In this document: piece after piece, positions 11,107 to 22,175 of the stretch
Layout: every line of letters starts with the position of its first letter
How positions within the stretch are numbered: position 1 is the stretch's first letter
Source: Ampullaceana balthica
Taxonomy: Eukaryota; Mollusca; Gastropoda; Lymnaeidae
Direction of reading: 5' to 3'
Assembly: GCA_944989445.1 (NCBI GenBank)
Contig: CALYLW010001192.1
Span: 172,501 to 236,500 of the forward strand
DNA: 64,000 bases
Program-made: the position numbers and the translations under genes
Notes under the pieces: generated by a model
Told to the model about the DNA's origin: nothing
Seen by the model: the letters and a program-made list of their open reading frames with translations, nothing else
Databases searched by the model: none

Positions 11107-11702
11107 ATGCGTGATGTGGATCACATTACAGTCACATAATTTATTTTTAACGCACGGTGCAGTATTATTGGTGCATTTATAATTGTTGCGCACTATTCAA
11201 TGCCTCAAGTTAACGTCCGGCTGACTCCTTAGCAATATTTGTTAATACGTCGAACTTCAAACTTCTTTGTCGCATTATCACTTTATGCGGTGTGTAATTC
11301 ACTATGCATTTACTATTATCATGATTATATCATTATTATTCATGCAAACTTATATAACGCGAAGCCTAAGCTTGGATGTTTTCTCATAACACATATATTC
11401 GTATATATAACCAAAATATATACTCTGCTATGTCCGTTCGTAATGCCAGATTTTAGAAAGCAAACCGCTAAAAAAAATAACCTTGAAAAATATATTGCAA
11501 AAAAAACAAACCCAAAAAACCCCTTTATTTTCAAACGTCCGCATAAAATTGTTCAATATGGAAAAGAGATTTAATTTTTCTTTCTTGGTCTCTACATTTT
11601 CTGATTATTTACTATGCGGCTTTCAGGCAGAAGGGACAATTACAAAAACTGAAATATATCCATTTTGAAAACTGCCGTCATTTTTGACGGGTAATACACT
11701 AG
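11107..11702 (+). mobile_element. Helitron-like 3' end (plus copy)
   Basis: The block ends with a stem-loop (CCGTCA, TTTT, TGACGG at 11675-11690) followed eight bases later by CTAG and T, the classical Helitron 3' terminus. About 580 bp upstream of it is shared with the inverted copy at 832-1406. Open frames inside are overlapping on both strands and look fortuitous. Confidence 0.75.
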
Positions 11703-11709
11703 TATTTAT

Positions 11710-11840
11710 ATATTTGTAATGAAAATGAACATATTTTCGAACGTCATATGTTTAACTGATGGGCCCGGTGACCCTTAAAGTAATTTCTTTTTTATCTTAC
11801 TTTTTACTGAGATCTTTGCAACGCGCGACGGGTCTGCTAG
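11710..11840 (+). mobile_element. Helentron-like repeat remnant with 3' end CTAGT
   Basis: The sequence matches internal units of the 1440-9960 array (ATTTTCGAACGTCATATGTTNAACTGAT, also seen near 2500). It ends GCAACGCGCGACGGGTCTGCTAGT, a typical Helitron/Helentron terminus. It probably marks the real right end of the unit array. Confidence 0.6.
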
Positions 11841-12260
11841 TATATATATAACTATTTAAATTTAATAATTTTATTTATTTTTAACTTTATATTTCTTACA
11901 AATTAATTAACATAATATAACAATTTAAATAAGAAGGTCATCATTGCCCATAACATAATTGACCATAAAGTGGTCCTCGGTGTGAGTTTTGTTGGGGGTA
12001 TATAGATTAATTGCGAACATAAATATATGCACACACACATTCAAATAATTTATTTAGCTTTTGAGATAGACATCTTTCAATAATTTTGTTTCACCAATCT
12101 ATATAGTTCTCAGTTAAATTTTTTTTTCTTCAAATAATAATCCAGAAATATTTTTTCTGTAAAAATAAATTAATATTTATGTGAGGTATTCAAAGGGGTG
12201 TAAGAAGATAATTTGAAAATGATGAGCAAAGGAGGAGTTTAAAATATATATCAAATTTAT
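11840..12260. other. AT-rich non-coding stretch
   Basis: No gene, terminal repeat or RNA signal is recognised here, apart from short A/T runs. It lies in intron 2 of GT14 gene A. Confidence 0.4.
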
Positions 12261-12383
12261 TTTTCTTGTGGGTGTGGCGGCCAAAAGTATTGATTTTCTT
12301 TAAAAAGCGATTGGATTACTTAAAAAAGAGTGACGTAAATGGTAAAAAAAAATGTAATTTCCCTGAGCATGTCATGCCTGTCT

Positions 12384-12534
12384 GTGGGATAAATGTGGGA
12401 TATCTGTGGGATATCTGTGGTATATCTGTGGGATATCTGTGGGATATCCGTGGGATATCTGTGGGATATATGTTAGATATATGTGGGATATCTGTGGGAT
12501 ATCTGTCGGATATATGTGGGATATCTGTGGGATT
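12384..12534. repeat. 11-bp minisatellite (TGTGGGATATC)n
   Basis: About 13 head-to-tail copies of an 11-bp unit, TGTGGGATATC, with a few substitutions. Since 11 is not a multiple of three, the array reads as a 33-bp/11-residue protein repeat and is open on both strands; those frames are not genes. It sits in intron 2 of GT14 gene A, about 220 bp beyond the exon 2 donor. Confidence 0.9.
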
Positions 12535-12750
12535 CACTAATTTTTGTGGTCATAGTTCTTAGATAGCCCGTGGACAAGCACTCGGCCAATGTGTCTCAAA
12601 TGACGAACGTGAATCGAATTATGTATTATCTTTTGGGGCCAGATGGATGAGAGAGTCTTCCATGAAAGATCCATGAAGATCAATAGGCTCGGTCTTCTGA
12701 TTTTCTTGCACATGTAGTATCATTATTTTAAGACGATGCACACACAAGAC

Positions 12751-12834
12751 CTGCTGGCTGTTATGAATAAGGCTCCCTTAACTGGTCTTAGTCCAGGTGG
12801 CGGTGGGTTGTTTTTCCATCGTCTTTTATTTGCT
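12751..12834 (-). CDS. GT14 gene A, exon 2 (84 nt)
   Basis: This small exon encodes ANKRRWKNNPPPPGLRPVKG and continues ALFITASR, the segment that follows the acceptor-binding region in molluscan core-2 GlcNAc-transferases. The acceptor is CTATTCAG|A at 12835/12834 and completes a codon begun in exon 1. The donor is AGCAG|GTCTTG at 12751/12750. It has exactly the same length, phase (2 to 2) and RW...PPP.GLRPVKG pattern as exon 2 of gene B at 41614-41697. It is too short to appear as a stand-alone frame. Intron 1 is 575 bp. Confidence 0.88.
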
Positions 12835-13409
12835 CTGAATAGGAGAATCATTTATTCCGTAACAAGTTAGAATGCCTTACAATAAAGAAATCGTGGTTCT
12901 AACAGTTTTTAATAAAAAACGGGTTTTAACATTACTGCATGATGTGTCGTATAATCTTTACGCATAATAAGAGATACAAAGCAATGCATCAGTAATTAGC
13001 CTTCATTTCTCTTTAAATTTTAAAGCTAATAAAAATTATTTTTAAAAGATAACTATAATAACAATAACAAAGAAAAAAATAAATAATAAAATATAGTAAC
13101 CATGAAGTTAAAGACGAAGAAAAAAATCAAAATATTTGTAACTCCTGTAAGAATAAATTTAAATTTTAACAAAATGCATTCAAATCCCCCCCACAAAAAA
13201 AAATGTTAATCAATTAATGTAACTGTCAAGAGGAAACATCTATCAATCTTAAATTTTTGTACATTAATTTTTTTTTGCCCATGAACAATATTTGGATCAT
13301 AATGTCTCCTTTATTTCCTTGGTTTCCCGAACATTTGTCAGCTACTTTCATTCAAAATATATATAAATGCATCCATTTATACATTCAATTTTGTTTTCAA
13401 TCAACATAC

Positions 13410-14218
13410 CGTCTTATCGTTCCTTCCATATTGTTAGCTCCGTTGTAAGCCTTCAGTATTTGCACCAGCTCAAAATTAGTCTTCAATGGAAACTCCTGTC
13501 CAGTCAGGTTGATGAAATATTTCCAGGGTTTATACCTCCAAAGTTCCTCCATGCAAATCAGCTGTGCTTCTAATACACTAAACTGACCCCACTGAACATT
13601 TGATCTCTTAATAGACAGAAACACGTTAGAAAAACATTCCGCTATTGATGATACTGCGAGGAAAAATGTTGCCGGTGACTTTAAGTCTATATGAATGCAG
13701 TAAAAATTTTGTGGTCTAAAAATAGACCTCAATAATCGTTCCACCATTTCTGCGTTTTTGTAAGCTACTATTGCAAACGCAATAGGAAACAATTTTTCTT
13801 CATCAGTTAATGATGACATTATATATCCTCTTTTTTGCTGAAACTCTTTACAATCTCTTGTTAATTTGATATAGGATTCATCACTGACTGACTCGTTAAA
13901 CATCGGAATAATTTTAATCACTTCCTGGGTGTAATTCTTTTCTCCCGTAAATAACCGTGAACAGTTTACGCCTTGTACCGTGTATTTACTTGAAAGCTCT
14001 TTGATGCATTGCTGACTAGTATTAACGCAAGGTATTTTATCATTGGTACCATAGCGATGTTTTATATTATAAATCTCCACGGAATTGTTATATGACAAAA
14101 TGCCAATGAAAGATGAAAACCTGACACTATTAGTATAAGGGTATTGCAGTACCAAAAGAGACACTCCACTAGCTATTAATAATAAGAACCAGGCTGTTTG
14201 AATCTTTGTGTGGACCAT
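13410..14218 (-). CDS. GT14 gene A (core-2 beta-1,6-GlcNAc-transferase-like), exon 1
   Basis: The first coding exon of a predicted Golgi type II membrane glycosyltransferase that would transfer GlcNAc in beta-1,6 linkage to O-glycan cores. The in-frame Met at 14218 is preferred over Met at 14302 because it puts the membrane anchor (WFLLLIASGVSLLVLQY) about 10 residues from the start, as in gene B. A lumenal stem and the N-terminal half of the 'Branch' domain follow: VNCSRLFTG, GYIMSSLTDEEKLFPIAFAI, RLLRSIFRPQNFYCIHIDLK, VQWGQFSVLEAQLICMEELW, KYFINLTGQEFPLKTN. Several N-glycosylation sequons are present. The donor AAGACG|GTATGT lies at 13410/13409 (phase 2). The open frame continues only four more codons into the intron. 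Exons 2 and 3 are at 12751-12834 and 120-259. Confidence 0.9.
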
Positions 14219-15015
14219 CTCGAATATGTCTCCGGTAGAATAAGGTTCGGTATTTGATTTCAAGCAGTGAAGGCCTACATATTGCATGGAAAATATGAAC
14301 ATATAGACTATATTGATTACACATCATTTTTTAAAACTTTTCAACAACACAATTTTAATCGGCTTAATCACATTCATATCGATTGAAGGCAGTAAACAAT
14401 CTTTAGTTTTGCTGTTGAAATCAATGTTTTATTTCGAGACATTTATGTTTCTTTCAATATCCCTAAAACTATATTTATTCAACATATTAATTATTTTAAA
14501 AATATATTATTTAAAGACATAACCTCAATTCAGAAATTTAAAAAAAAACTATTTTAAAAAAATGTTGAGCAATATCTGTTTGGGATAACTGAGATGACAA
14601 AAATATTATGTAGGGTATTGATGAATGGACGTTAAGAAAAAATCTTTATAATCCGACATTCTGTTAAATAAGTCTCAAGTAGCGACGTCACGTGATTAGG
14701 TCAAAATCTACTCAACAGTCACCGTGTCCAAATGTTCTCATGTCTTAGTGTGGCATTTTGATTCATGTCCTAATATATGCACAACAATGTCTTTAATGAT
14801 GAAAAGAATCACGATTAAATAATAATGAAAATGATCACTTTCTTTTACAAAATTAAAAAAAATAATAATAATAAGTTAACTGTAAAAAAATCATTTTTTT
14901 TAAAAAGGACACGCTTTTATTTACATATAGAAATTGCACTAAATATGTATAATACAAACTAAAAACAACATTTTCCCCTAACTGAAAATTGAAACTCGTA
15001 CCCCCATGTCGGCAA
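14219..15015. other. upstream region of GT14 gene A
   Basis: It lies 5' of the minus-strand gene and should contain its promoter and any 5' UTR, but no TATA box or other site can be named with confidence in such AT-rich DNA. The plus-strand open frame at 14313-14522 is antisense and looks fortuitous. Confidence 0.35.
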
Positions 15016-15159
15016 TCGATCATGCTTATATATCGGCCAGCAAGACTTGATGTTGATAGTACTTTTTAAAGTTATAATAATTGTATCCCTCTAGGGTGAA
15101 TTGAGGCATGGTTCATTGACGCAAGTGATAATATTTTATAATAGACAAAAACTAAAAAC

Positions 15160-15482
15160 TAAAAGTGCAATAATTTCAATACGGTACATTTGATCGATCT
15201 GAAATTTTGATACAATGCATTGTCATCCAAGATCTATCTGTGGTAAAATTTTTAGATCTCTAGGACCATCACAAGTGGTATAATTTTACGTTTCAAGTTT
15301 TGAAGGAAGGATGGAAGGAAGGGTGGGTGGATACAACATACAAACATTGTGACTTAAATAAAAGCGTGTAATAAATATTTTAAAAAATCTTTTTTTTTAA
15401 AAGGACATGCTTTTAACATAATCACTACTTTTAGTTATTTCTCATATATAAGGGATTTATAGTCAAAAACTTTGTTTTTACA
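15160..15482 (+). repeat. AAATCC-family fragment, direct copy 1
   Basis: It contains the family block GATCGATCTGAAATTTTGATACAATGCATTG, a GGAAGGATGGAAGG run, and the family 3' end CTCATATATAAGGGATTTATAGTCAAAAAC. The segment 15189-15390 is repeated directly at 15715-15906. Confidence 0.6.
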
Positions 15483-15654
15483 GCTATTTTTTAAAACTTA
15501 TAATAAAAACTCTTTACAATTCACGTCTGACGCCCACACATCTTCTTTTTACCTCTATTTTTTTTTGTCAAACACCTCATAAGCGCCCGCCCAAAGTTTT
15601 ATACCACGGTGATGTGTTCACGTGGTGAACTCATGGATGTCAACAAAGCAGACG

Positions 15655-16060
15655 GGTACCGATGCTTATATATAGACTATAGATAAACTAAAAATGCAAT
15701 AATTTCAATACGGTACATTCAATCGATCTGAATTTTGATACAATGCATTGTAATCCAAGATCTATCTGTGGTAAATTTTTAGATCTCTAGTACCACCATA
15801 AGTGGTATAATTTTACGTTTCAAGTTTTGAAGGATGATGGATGGATGGAAGGATGGATACAACATACAAACATTGTGACTTAAATAAAAGCGTGTAATAA
15901 TTAACCTTAAAAACACTTTTTAAAAACTAGTCTTATATTAAAAATGCATTAATTTTCTACTTTTTAGTCTACGCATTTTACAGTAAGTACAAAGCCAGCT
16001 TACCTTTTGACTATAAATCCCTTATATATGAGACATAACTAAAAGTAGTGATTATGTTCA
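15655..16060. repeat. AAATCC-family fragment, direct copy 2 plus inverted end
   Basis: The block at 15715-15906 repeats 15189-15390 with few changes. It is followed at about 16008-16055 by the family end in reverse orientation (TTGACTATAAATCCCTTATA...), so 15419-15482 and 16008-16055 form an inverted pair. Confidence 0.6.
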
Positions 16061-16429
16061 AACGCGACATTTACAGACTGAAACATAATTATCTCCCCTG
16101 GTTTTTATCTCCCCTGGGCGCAGGGACGGTAGGGGGTGTGAACAGTGACGGTCGGCGTCAACGCGTGAACTGCGCACGTGAAATAATTATAAACAAATAG
16201 TTGGACGGTTGGACGGACGGTTCCGATTAAACTTACAAAGCAAGCTAATATAAGACTAGTAAAAAGTCAAACGTCTTTTGGAAAAAAACGGCTTGTTCGG
16301 AAAAAAATATTGAGTTTTATGAAAGCAGATGTTGTAGGAATTTGTTATTTTAATATGAATAATATAAACAGTTATAAAGAGAAATCAAAACATTTATATC
16401 CAAACTTTCTGTCGAGAAGTGTTGGGCTC

Positions 16430-17080
16430 TACGGAGCGCGTTTGACGAGTAGGGTTGCGGATCTGACCGCGACCCGAAACCGACAACTCCTGGCAAGCAA
16501 TGCCGAAGTCCGATATGTTTGGTGTTAGGTGCTAGTCACATATGATTACAGTCGCTGTAAGGATCCTAGGCAAACCATTTAGATGCAATGCCAGTGATGA
16601 AAACCAAAGTACCCGTTGAGGGTCGGGTTATTTGGAAGCGACCTTTTCGTCTCCTTCAGTTTAAAAGCAACGCCATTGAGCGGTGCTGTTTTAGGGCCAA
16701 GAGCGCCAGTACGTTTTAGCAAAAGGTACCGCCAGCTCTGAGGAAACCCTCGAGTGGGGGTTACACCCTAGGTAGGTCTTTGATGATCCCACGCTCAGCG
16801 GTGGTCCTAATCATGGAGACGCGAGTGCTTTGTCGGGGTGGCGCCAAAGTGGTAGCGGGTCGTAGTAGGGAATACCACCCATCCCTGTGAGGCTAATTTT
16901 GTGGAAGGCATTTTCGACTCCATGTTCTGGATGCCCAGGTAGCCGCTTCAGAAGCGACCGCTCTGGTTGAGGAGGTTGCGGTTCTATGCTGTTACGTCCC
17001 TTGGGGCTAGACAGCTGAGGGGATCTTTCGGGAAGCCCCATGAAGTTCGCAGGCTCTGGACTGTAGTTTTTCTTAAACAT
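16430..17080 (-). repeat. GC-rich repeat-like block, unidentified
   Basis: This ~650-bp block is clearly richer in GC than its surroundings. It carries a minus-strand frame (17080-16811, 89 codons, with PERSPQLSSPKGRNS and a proline-rich middle). It may be untranslated or 5' sequence of a retrotransposon near the RTE fragment, but no domain is recognisable. A borrowed unit or a decayed gene cannot be excluded. Confidence 0.35.
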
Positions 17081-17958
17081 ATGGGATCAAATGAATGCTT
17101 TCTGCCATTGAGCATGTACAAAATAAACTAAATCATAAATTTTAAAAATATAGTAATAAATGCATCAAGTTAACTTGACTTGTGCTCTAAACTTTCAAAG
17201 GCAATTTTCGCCCCGTATTTTGAAAACGTTCAATTTTCTTCTTAAGGAAAAACACGTATAACTTTTGCAAGGCGTAATCTTTTTAATTATTTCTATTTAT
17301 TGTGTGAACATTTTTTAAAAGATTATTTATTTTCTCACGTTTTAAAAAAAAATTAGATTTTTGTAATTACCTTAAGAAAATTACTATGTAATTAAGGACA
17401 CTATATTGAGCCAACAATATAAAAAATAGCAAGAAGAACGCAAGTAGTTGTAAGATGTGCAACACTATATGTACAGTATCACTTTTATCAATTGAATACG
17501 CTCTTGGATCGCGTTAAATATACCGATATGAGCAATGCAATAAAAAATAAATAAAAGGGAAGATATAACCTTGATCATAAAGTCTCAGGACTCAAATTAT
17601 GTTCAACTTTAGTCATCTTCGTCTACCATTTAAAATATATATCTGATACTCTGACACTTTTTAACCCCTAGGAAAGGATAATCACGTACTGGTTGTTAAT
17701 AGATATAACAATTTCAAAAACTTCTAGTTTGTTGTTTTTCTCTTAGGTTAACAAACTTTATGTAACGGCCTCCTTAAAAATGTGTCGTCTTAAATTATAT
17801 GTGATGTATTGTTGGAAAGAAACACCGTAATCTACTTTAATATTTAAGTATGATGTATAATAAGTATGAATCTTATTGTTTTAATGCATATATATTAATG
17901 TTAATACACGAACAAGATCTCGCATTAAAAAAAAGTTTTAAAAAATTAAAATATATTT
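17081..17958. other. AT-rich non-coding stretch
   Basis: No gene or clear repeat end is seen. The short frame at 17850-18053 runs into the antisense of the RTE fragment and is not supported. Confidence 0.4.
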
Positions 17959-17984
17959 TTAAAAAAAGAAAAGAAGGCTATTTT

Positions 17985-19130
17985 CTACATCTGGAAAATC
18001 ACGTTTACCAAATACGCACTTCAGACGGAGTAGCGATCGGAATAAATCAATAAGATATTTTAATTCTTTTTGCCGACAGGTCACTATTACGTGGTCTATT
18101 TGACTCATCAATCTCATATCATGTGAGACCCATGTAGCTTTGTGAATTCTCTTGTGCTGGAAAATACTCCCCCATAAGACCAGGTCTGCTTCGGCACATA
18201 GTTCTGCAAACATATCACCATTGTCGTTCTTCTCTCATATCCCTTGCTGTCCCATAACCTCTTCATACCCTGTGTTGCTATTGCCAAACTTGGCATTAAA
18301 GTCTCCCATGAGGATGACGATGTTCCTCCGTGGGCAACCCTGGACTATGGTCATTACTCTATTGTAGAATTCTTCTTTTTCTCTTTCATCACTTTCATTA
18401 GTTTGTGTGTAGCATTGGATAGCATTTAGGTTGATGCTACGTTTCTTTGTCCGAAAGGTTGCTAAAAGAATTTTAGGTACATGGGCCTCCCATCCAATGA
18501 GTGCTCCTTGTGCTGGCCTTGATAGCATCATAGTAACACCCAGAGTATGCTGGGCGTCGTTTTCTTCGTGTCCTGAAAATATTACCATCTCTCCTCAGAT
18601 TAATCTCTTCTGTCTCCATCCAGTCCATCTTGTTTCACTAATTCCGAGAATGGTGAGCATATAATTCCTCATCTCAGCGGCTATTATTGCAGCTTTACCA
18701 GCCTCATACATCTTGCGGACATTACAAGCTCCAATGACGGTGGTAGTCCCGGGAGAGTTGATGGTTGTGAGCCTAATAGCTTTCAGGATTTGGCTTTTAC
18801 TATTAGGCGTCATAGTTTCCTCCTCAAGGAATCCATCCTCTCCCAGGACTGAAAAGTCTTTGTCTACTCTTTTCTGTGTTTTTGTAACTATGTTTTTTAC
18901 ACGACAGGGTTGTTGGCCGTGCGCACAACCACTTTGGGGGGGGGGTCCCTTCACAGCTCAAAAGTAGCTGCCTTTGTTCGGGTTGGGTCCCTAGACTTTT
19001 TGGATCCCTCCACTTCCTACATGGCAGTAGGGCTGATTTTGGTCCGCCCTGGGTATTTTATTTCCCCTGTACCCTCCATATCTGGTGGGCTTTCCCCTAT
19101 CCACCGGCTGGGGAGGCGCTCGATAGATCA
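17985..19130 (-). mobile_element. RTE-type LINE fragment: 5' UTR and endonuclease only
   Basis: Minus-strand frames 18954-18595, 18588-18235 and 18213-17959 form a decayed APE endonuclease. Landmarks are TTINSPGTTTVIGACNVRKMYEAG, LGISETRWTGW, FSGHEEND...GVTMMLSRPAQGALIGWE, TNESDEREKEEFYNR, ILMGDFNAKFGN, HKRIHKATWVSHDMR and QIDHV. This domain belongs to RTE-clade elements and is often annotated 'craniofacial development protein 2-like'. A GC-rich 5' leader runs to about 19130, where Helitron sequence resumes. The reverse transcriptase is absent, which is unusual because LINE copies normally lose the 5' end. Confidence 0.8.
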
Positions 19131-19139
19131 GCATCTCCC

Positions 19140-20790
19140 ACGAGCGTTCTTGAATGGGAAAACGGAAATTGCACCATGCTGCTTCTGAGCTACTGATGTA
19201 ACGCCCAGCTTCATATTGAGATATTTCGTCATATTGATTTGGCATCGCAAATACTGCCTGGTAACTTACATTGTTAATATACTTGCCTGTGTATTTTATC
19301 GATTTTACTGAACTGCAAAATTCAACGTTGATGTGAGCATTGAAGAAGCGGGACAGCACAGGATTATATGGGACCACCCATCTGTTGTCGATATCTACTG
19401 CATTGATGTTAGCTGTATGACCTTCATTACCCGGAGTGGGCGGGCGGTACTGAGGATAACCATTTTCTCCGGTCTGAGTTTCTTAGATAAAGGGACGCGG
19501 GGATTTTCTACTGCATGTTCCGTTTATCATGCAGGGGGAGTTAATATTATGAGGTCCACATGGTCCGTGAATCAGGGTGGATTTTACTATTTCGTAGAGG
19601 GCTGGGTCAGTCTGCAGATCATGAAGTTCCGCACAGATCACTTGATCGATGACAGCTGGCCTAATCATATCCTTTAACCACAACAGAATGTGTGCATGGG
19701 AAAATCCTCGCTTTTGCCACTCTATGGTGTACATATTGCAAGTTGTACAGCCGAAAATGTTACTCTTGGTCAGCAAGTCTATCATTTTGCGAATTTTCAA
19801 GTGAAATACTCGGCTGATAAGGTCTTGTTGATCGTGAGGTTTTTGACGTGGTATCATTCCACTTTGGATTTCAAGTAAATGTGATAAATAAGTCAGGTCG
19901 GCCATAATGACGTGGGTATGTCATTGCGCCTTGTGTACGCTCGTGCATATAGCGAGGAACTCCAGTGAACAACTATGGTAAAATCATAGTTTGACCAATT
20001 TTATTTATATTAGTGTCGTTTTTGTCTATGGCATCTTTTAGGTGGATGTAATGTTCAGTTGGTAGTTTCTTTTGATTTAGTCTTATAAAAATTAATCTTT
20101 CTGTTTCAGTTGTTGCATACATATCAACTAAAACTGATTTAATAAAGCTCCATAGTAAAGAATAGTATTATTATAAGGCTTTTTAATCATATGCCATATG
20201 AGTAGAAGTTTGCTGCAGATACTGTTTTCTTCATAGCTAACTAACTTGCTGACAGCGTGAACTTGAGGTATAGAAACAGAATAAACATCTTCACCATAGC
20301 AGAACATGAGGGAATATTGAAGTGCATCATAGAACCTGTGGGTTTCCTTAATGCGTTGAAGTTTACTGTCTCTACTTTTCAAGACAATATCCCTATTCTC
20401 AAACGCTTGCCCAACAATAGCAACACAAACTTCACGTACTCTAGATTTATTATACCGGCATTTGTTGGCATTTAATGGTTTTTTGTCAGCTTTAATAACA
20501 ACTTTGAAGTCTGTTGTATCTGTATCAGACATACTGTAAATTGCCGACTGGAAGTCTTGGATATAAGTGTTACAATCATGCAGCATTATTTTTAAATTTC
20601 TGCAACCAGTGGCGTGTTCATTCCAGAAACATTAGCGCACCGCATTTGTGTTTCCTTTTCGTCGTCCGCGAAGAAATACATTTGCAAAGATGTATGTTCC
20701 TCAGTCGGCAAAGGTAAAAGACTACAACTCAGATGATACACTTGTCCCTGGACTTTAAATGAAGGCATGCCATTTCCCTCAACGATTCGG
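19140..20790 (-). mobile_element. autonomous Helitron remnant (Rep/HUH region)
   Basis: Minus-strand pieces follow the Helitron N-terminal order. Near 20790-20600: PSFKVQGQVYHL and YFFADDEKETQMRC. In 20586-20128: MLHDCNTYIQDF, FKVVIKADKKPLNANKCRYN, FENRDIVLKSRD, THRFYDALQYSLMF. In 19905-19483: LTKSNIFGCTTCNMYTIEWQ followed by KRGFSHAHILLWL, whose HAH is the HUH metal-binding motif of the rolling-circle nuclease, and HGPCGP. In 19377-19140: YEAGRYISSSEAAW ending FPIQER. Multiple stops and frameshifts separate them. The helicase part is missing because the RTE fragment begins at FPIQER. Confidence 0.88.
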
Positions 20791-21715
20791 ATAGCTCAAA
20801 ATTTTAATTAGTTTTTTTTGCTTGTTACCTTTGCAAGAGTGTACTCAACTTCACAACGTTTCATGCTCCTACCTACCAGGGAAATTTGAGAATTAATTAT
20901 GAGTCATTTTTATAAAGCTCATATTAGGAATAAAATATATATTGGCCCCCCTTTTAGCGGGATTTGTAATTCATTTTCGCCTGCTACCATCGCGAGAGGG
21001 TACCCAACAATTTCCCAAAGTTTCATGCTTTTACCTTCGCGGGAAGTTGGAGAATTAGTGATAAGTCAGTTGTGCACTGATTTAAGAAAATATAATACGT
21101 TTGGACCCGCCGGTTACCATCGCGGAAGTCTACTCAACAACTTCCCAAAGTTTCATGCTTCTAGCTACACATGAAATAAGAGAAGTGGTGATTTTCAATT
21201 TTTATATACCCCATATTAGGAAAAAAAAACTTTTTGGGCCCCCGCCTCCATTGAGTGAGAATTTTAAAATTATTTTACGTTAATTATAGTCGCAAAGGGG
21301 CTACTAAACAACTTCATAATGTTTCATGCATTTAACTACACGGGAAGTTGGAGAATTAGTGATGAGTCAGTTTTTATAGCTATATTAATATAAAAAAGTA
21401 CTTTTGGGCCTCCGGTTCCCAAGTAAGTGATAATCTAAATATTTTTAACCAGTTACCATCTAAGATGTCTCCTCGACAACATCCTAAAGTTTCATGCTTC
21501 TACCTACACAGGAAATAGGAGAATTAGTGATGAGTCTCTTTTTATATTAGAAAAAAACTACATTTGGGCACCCGGCCACCCACGAATGAGAGTTGTAAAA
21601 TTATTTTTCGCCAATTATCGTCTAGGAATTGTGCTCAACAACTTCCCAAAGTTTCATGCTAGTGCCTAGTCGGAGAATTAGTGATTTTCATATTTTATAT
21701 ATGCTGTAGAAGCAT
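20790..21715 (+). repeat. Helentron-like ~170-bp tandem units, forward block
   Basis: About five head-to-tail units carry CCCAAAGTTTCATGCTTCTACCTAC, a GAANTAGGAGAATTAGTGA block, TTTTTATA...CATAT, TTTGGGCCCCCGG and a TTACCATCGCGNAAGTGTACTCAACAACTT block. The same unit forms the array at 58308-59988. The open frames that cover the units in several phases are fortuitous. Confidence 0.75.
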
Positions 21716-22175
21716 GAAAAATTTGGGAAGTTGTTGAGTGCAAATCCTCGATGGTAACGTGCGAAACAATATTTAAAATATCACTTCCTGCAGGCAGTGG
21801 GCCCAAATGAAATTGTTTTTCTTTATATGGGCCATTTGAAAACTGAAAATCACAAATTATCATATTTCCCGTGTAGGTAGAAGTATGAAACACTGAGTAG
21901 TTGATGAGTACACTTCCGCGATGATAACAAGCGAAAACAATATTTAAATTATCACTTACTGGGGGCTAGAGGACCAAATGTAGAGGACCAAATGTAGTTT
22001 TCTTTTCTAATAAAAAAAAACTGACACATCGATAATTCTCCGATGTCCCTGTGTAGTTATAAGCATGAAACTTCGGGAAGTTGTTGAGCACACTCTGCCA
22101 AAGATAATTGCAGAAATATTTATGAAAATGCCCATTTATGGGGACCCGGGGGCCCAAGTGTAGTTTTTCTCTTAC
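21715..22175 (-). repeat. Helentron-like ~170-bp tandem units, reverse block
   Basis: The unit of 20790-21715 continues here in the opposite orientation (GTAGAAGTATGAAACACTG..., GTTGATGAGTACACTTCCGC). This gives a head-to-head junction near 21715, where two copies of the TTTCATGCT...AGCATGAAA block meet. Confidence 0.65.

Noticed and set aside
12266..12562. 98-codon plus frame and its 73-codon antisense partner
   Set aside because: Both arise from the 11-bp minisatellite; no independent coding signal.
18152..19188. Several 60-90-codon plus-strand frames
   Set aside because: Antisense of the RTE endonuclease, where domain motifs are clear on the minus strand.
20790..22175. CRISPR-like or gene-family reading of the regularly spaced conserved blocks
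   Set aside because: Units are ~170 bp, eukaryotic, diverged throughout, and identical in type to a Helentron-like element at 58308-59988.
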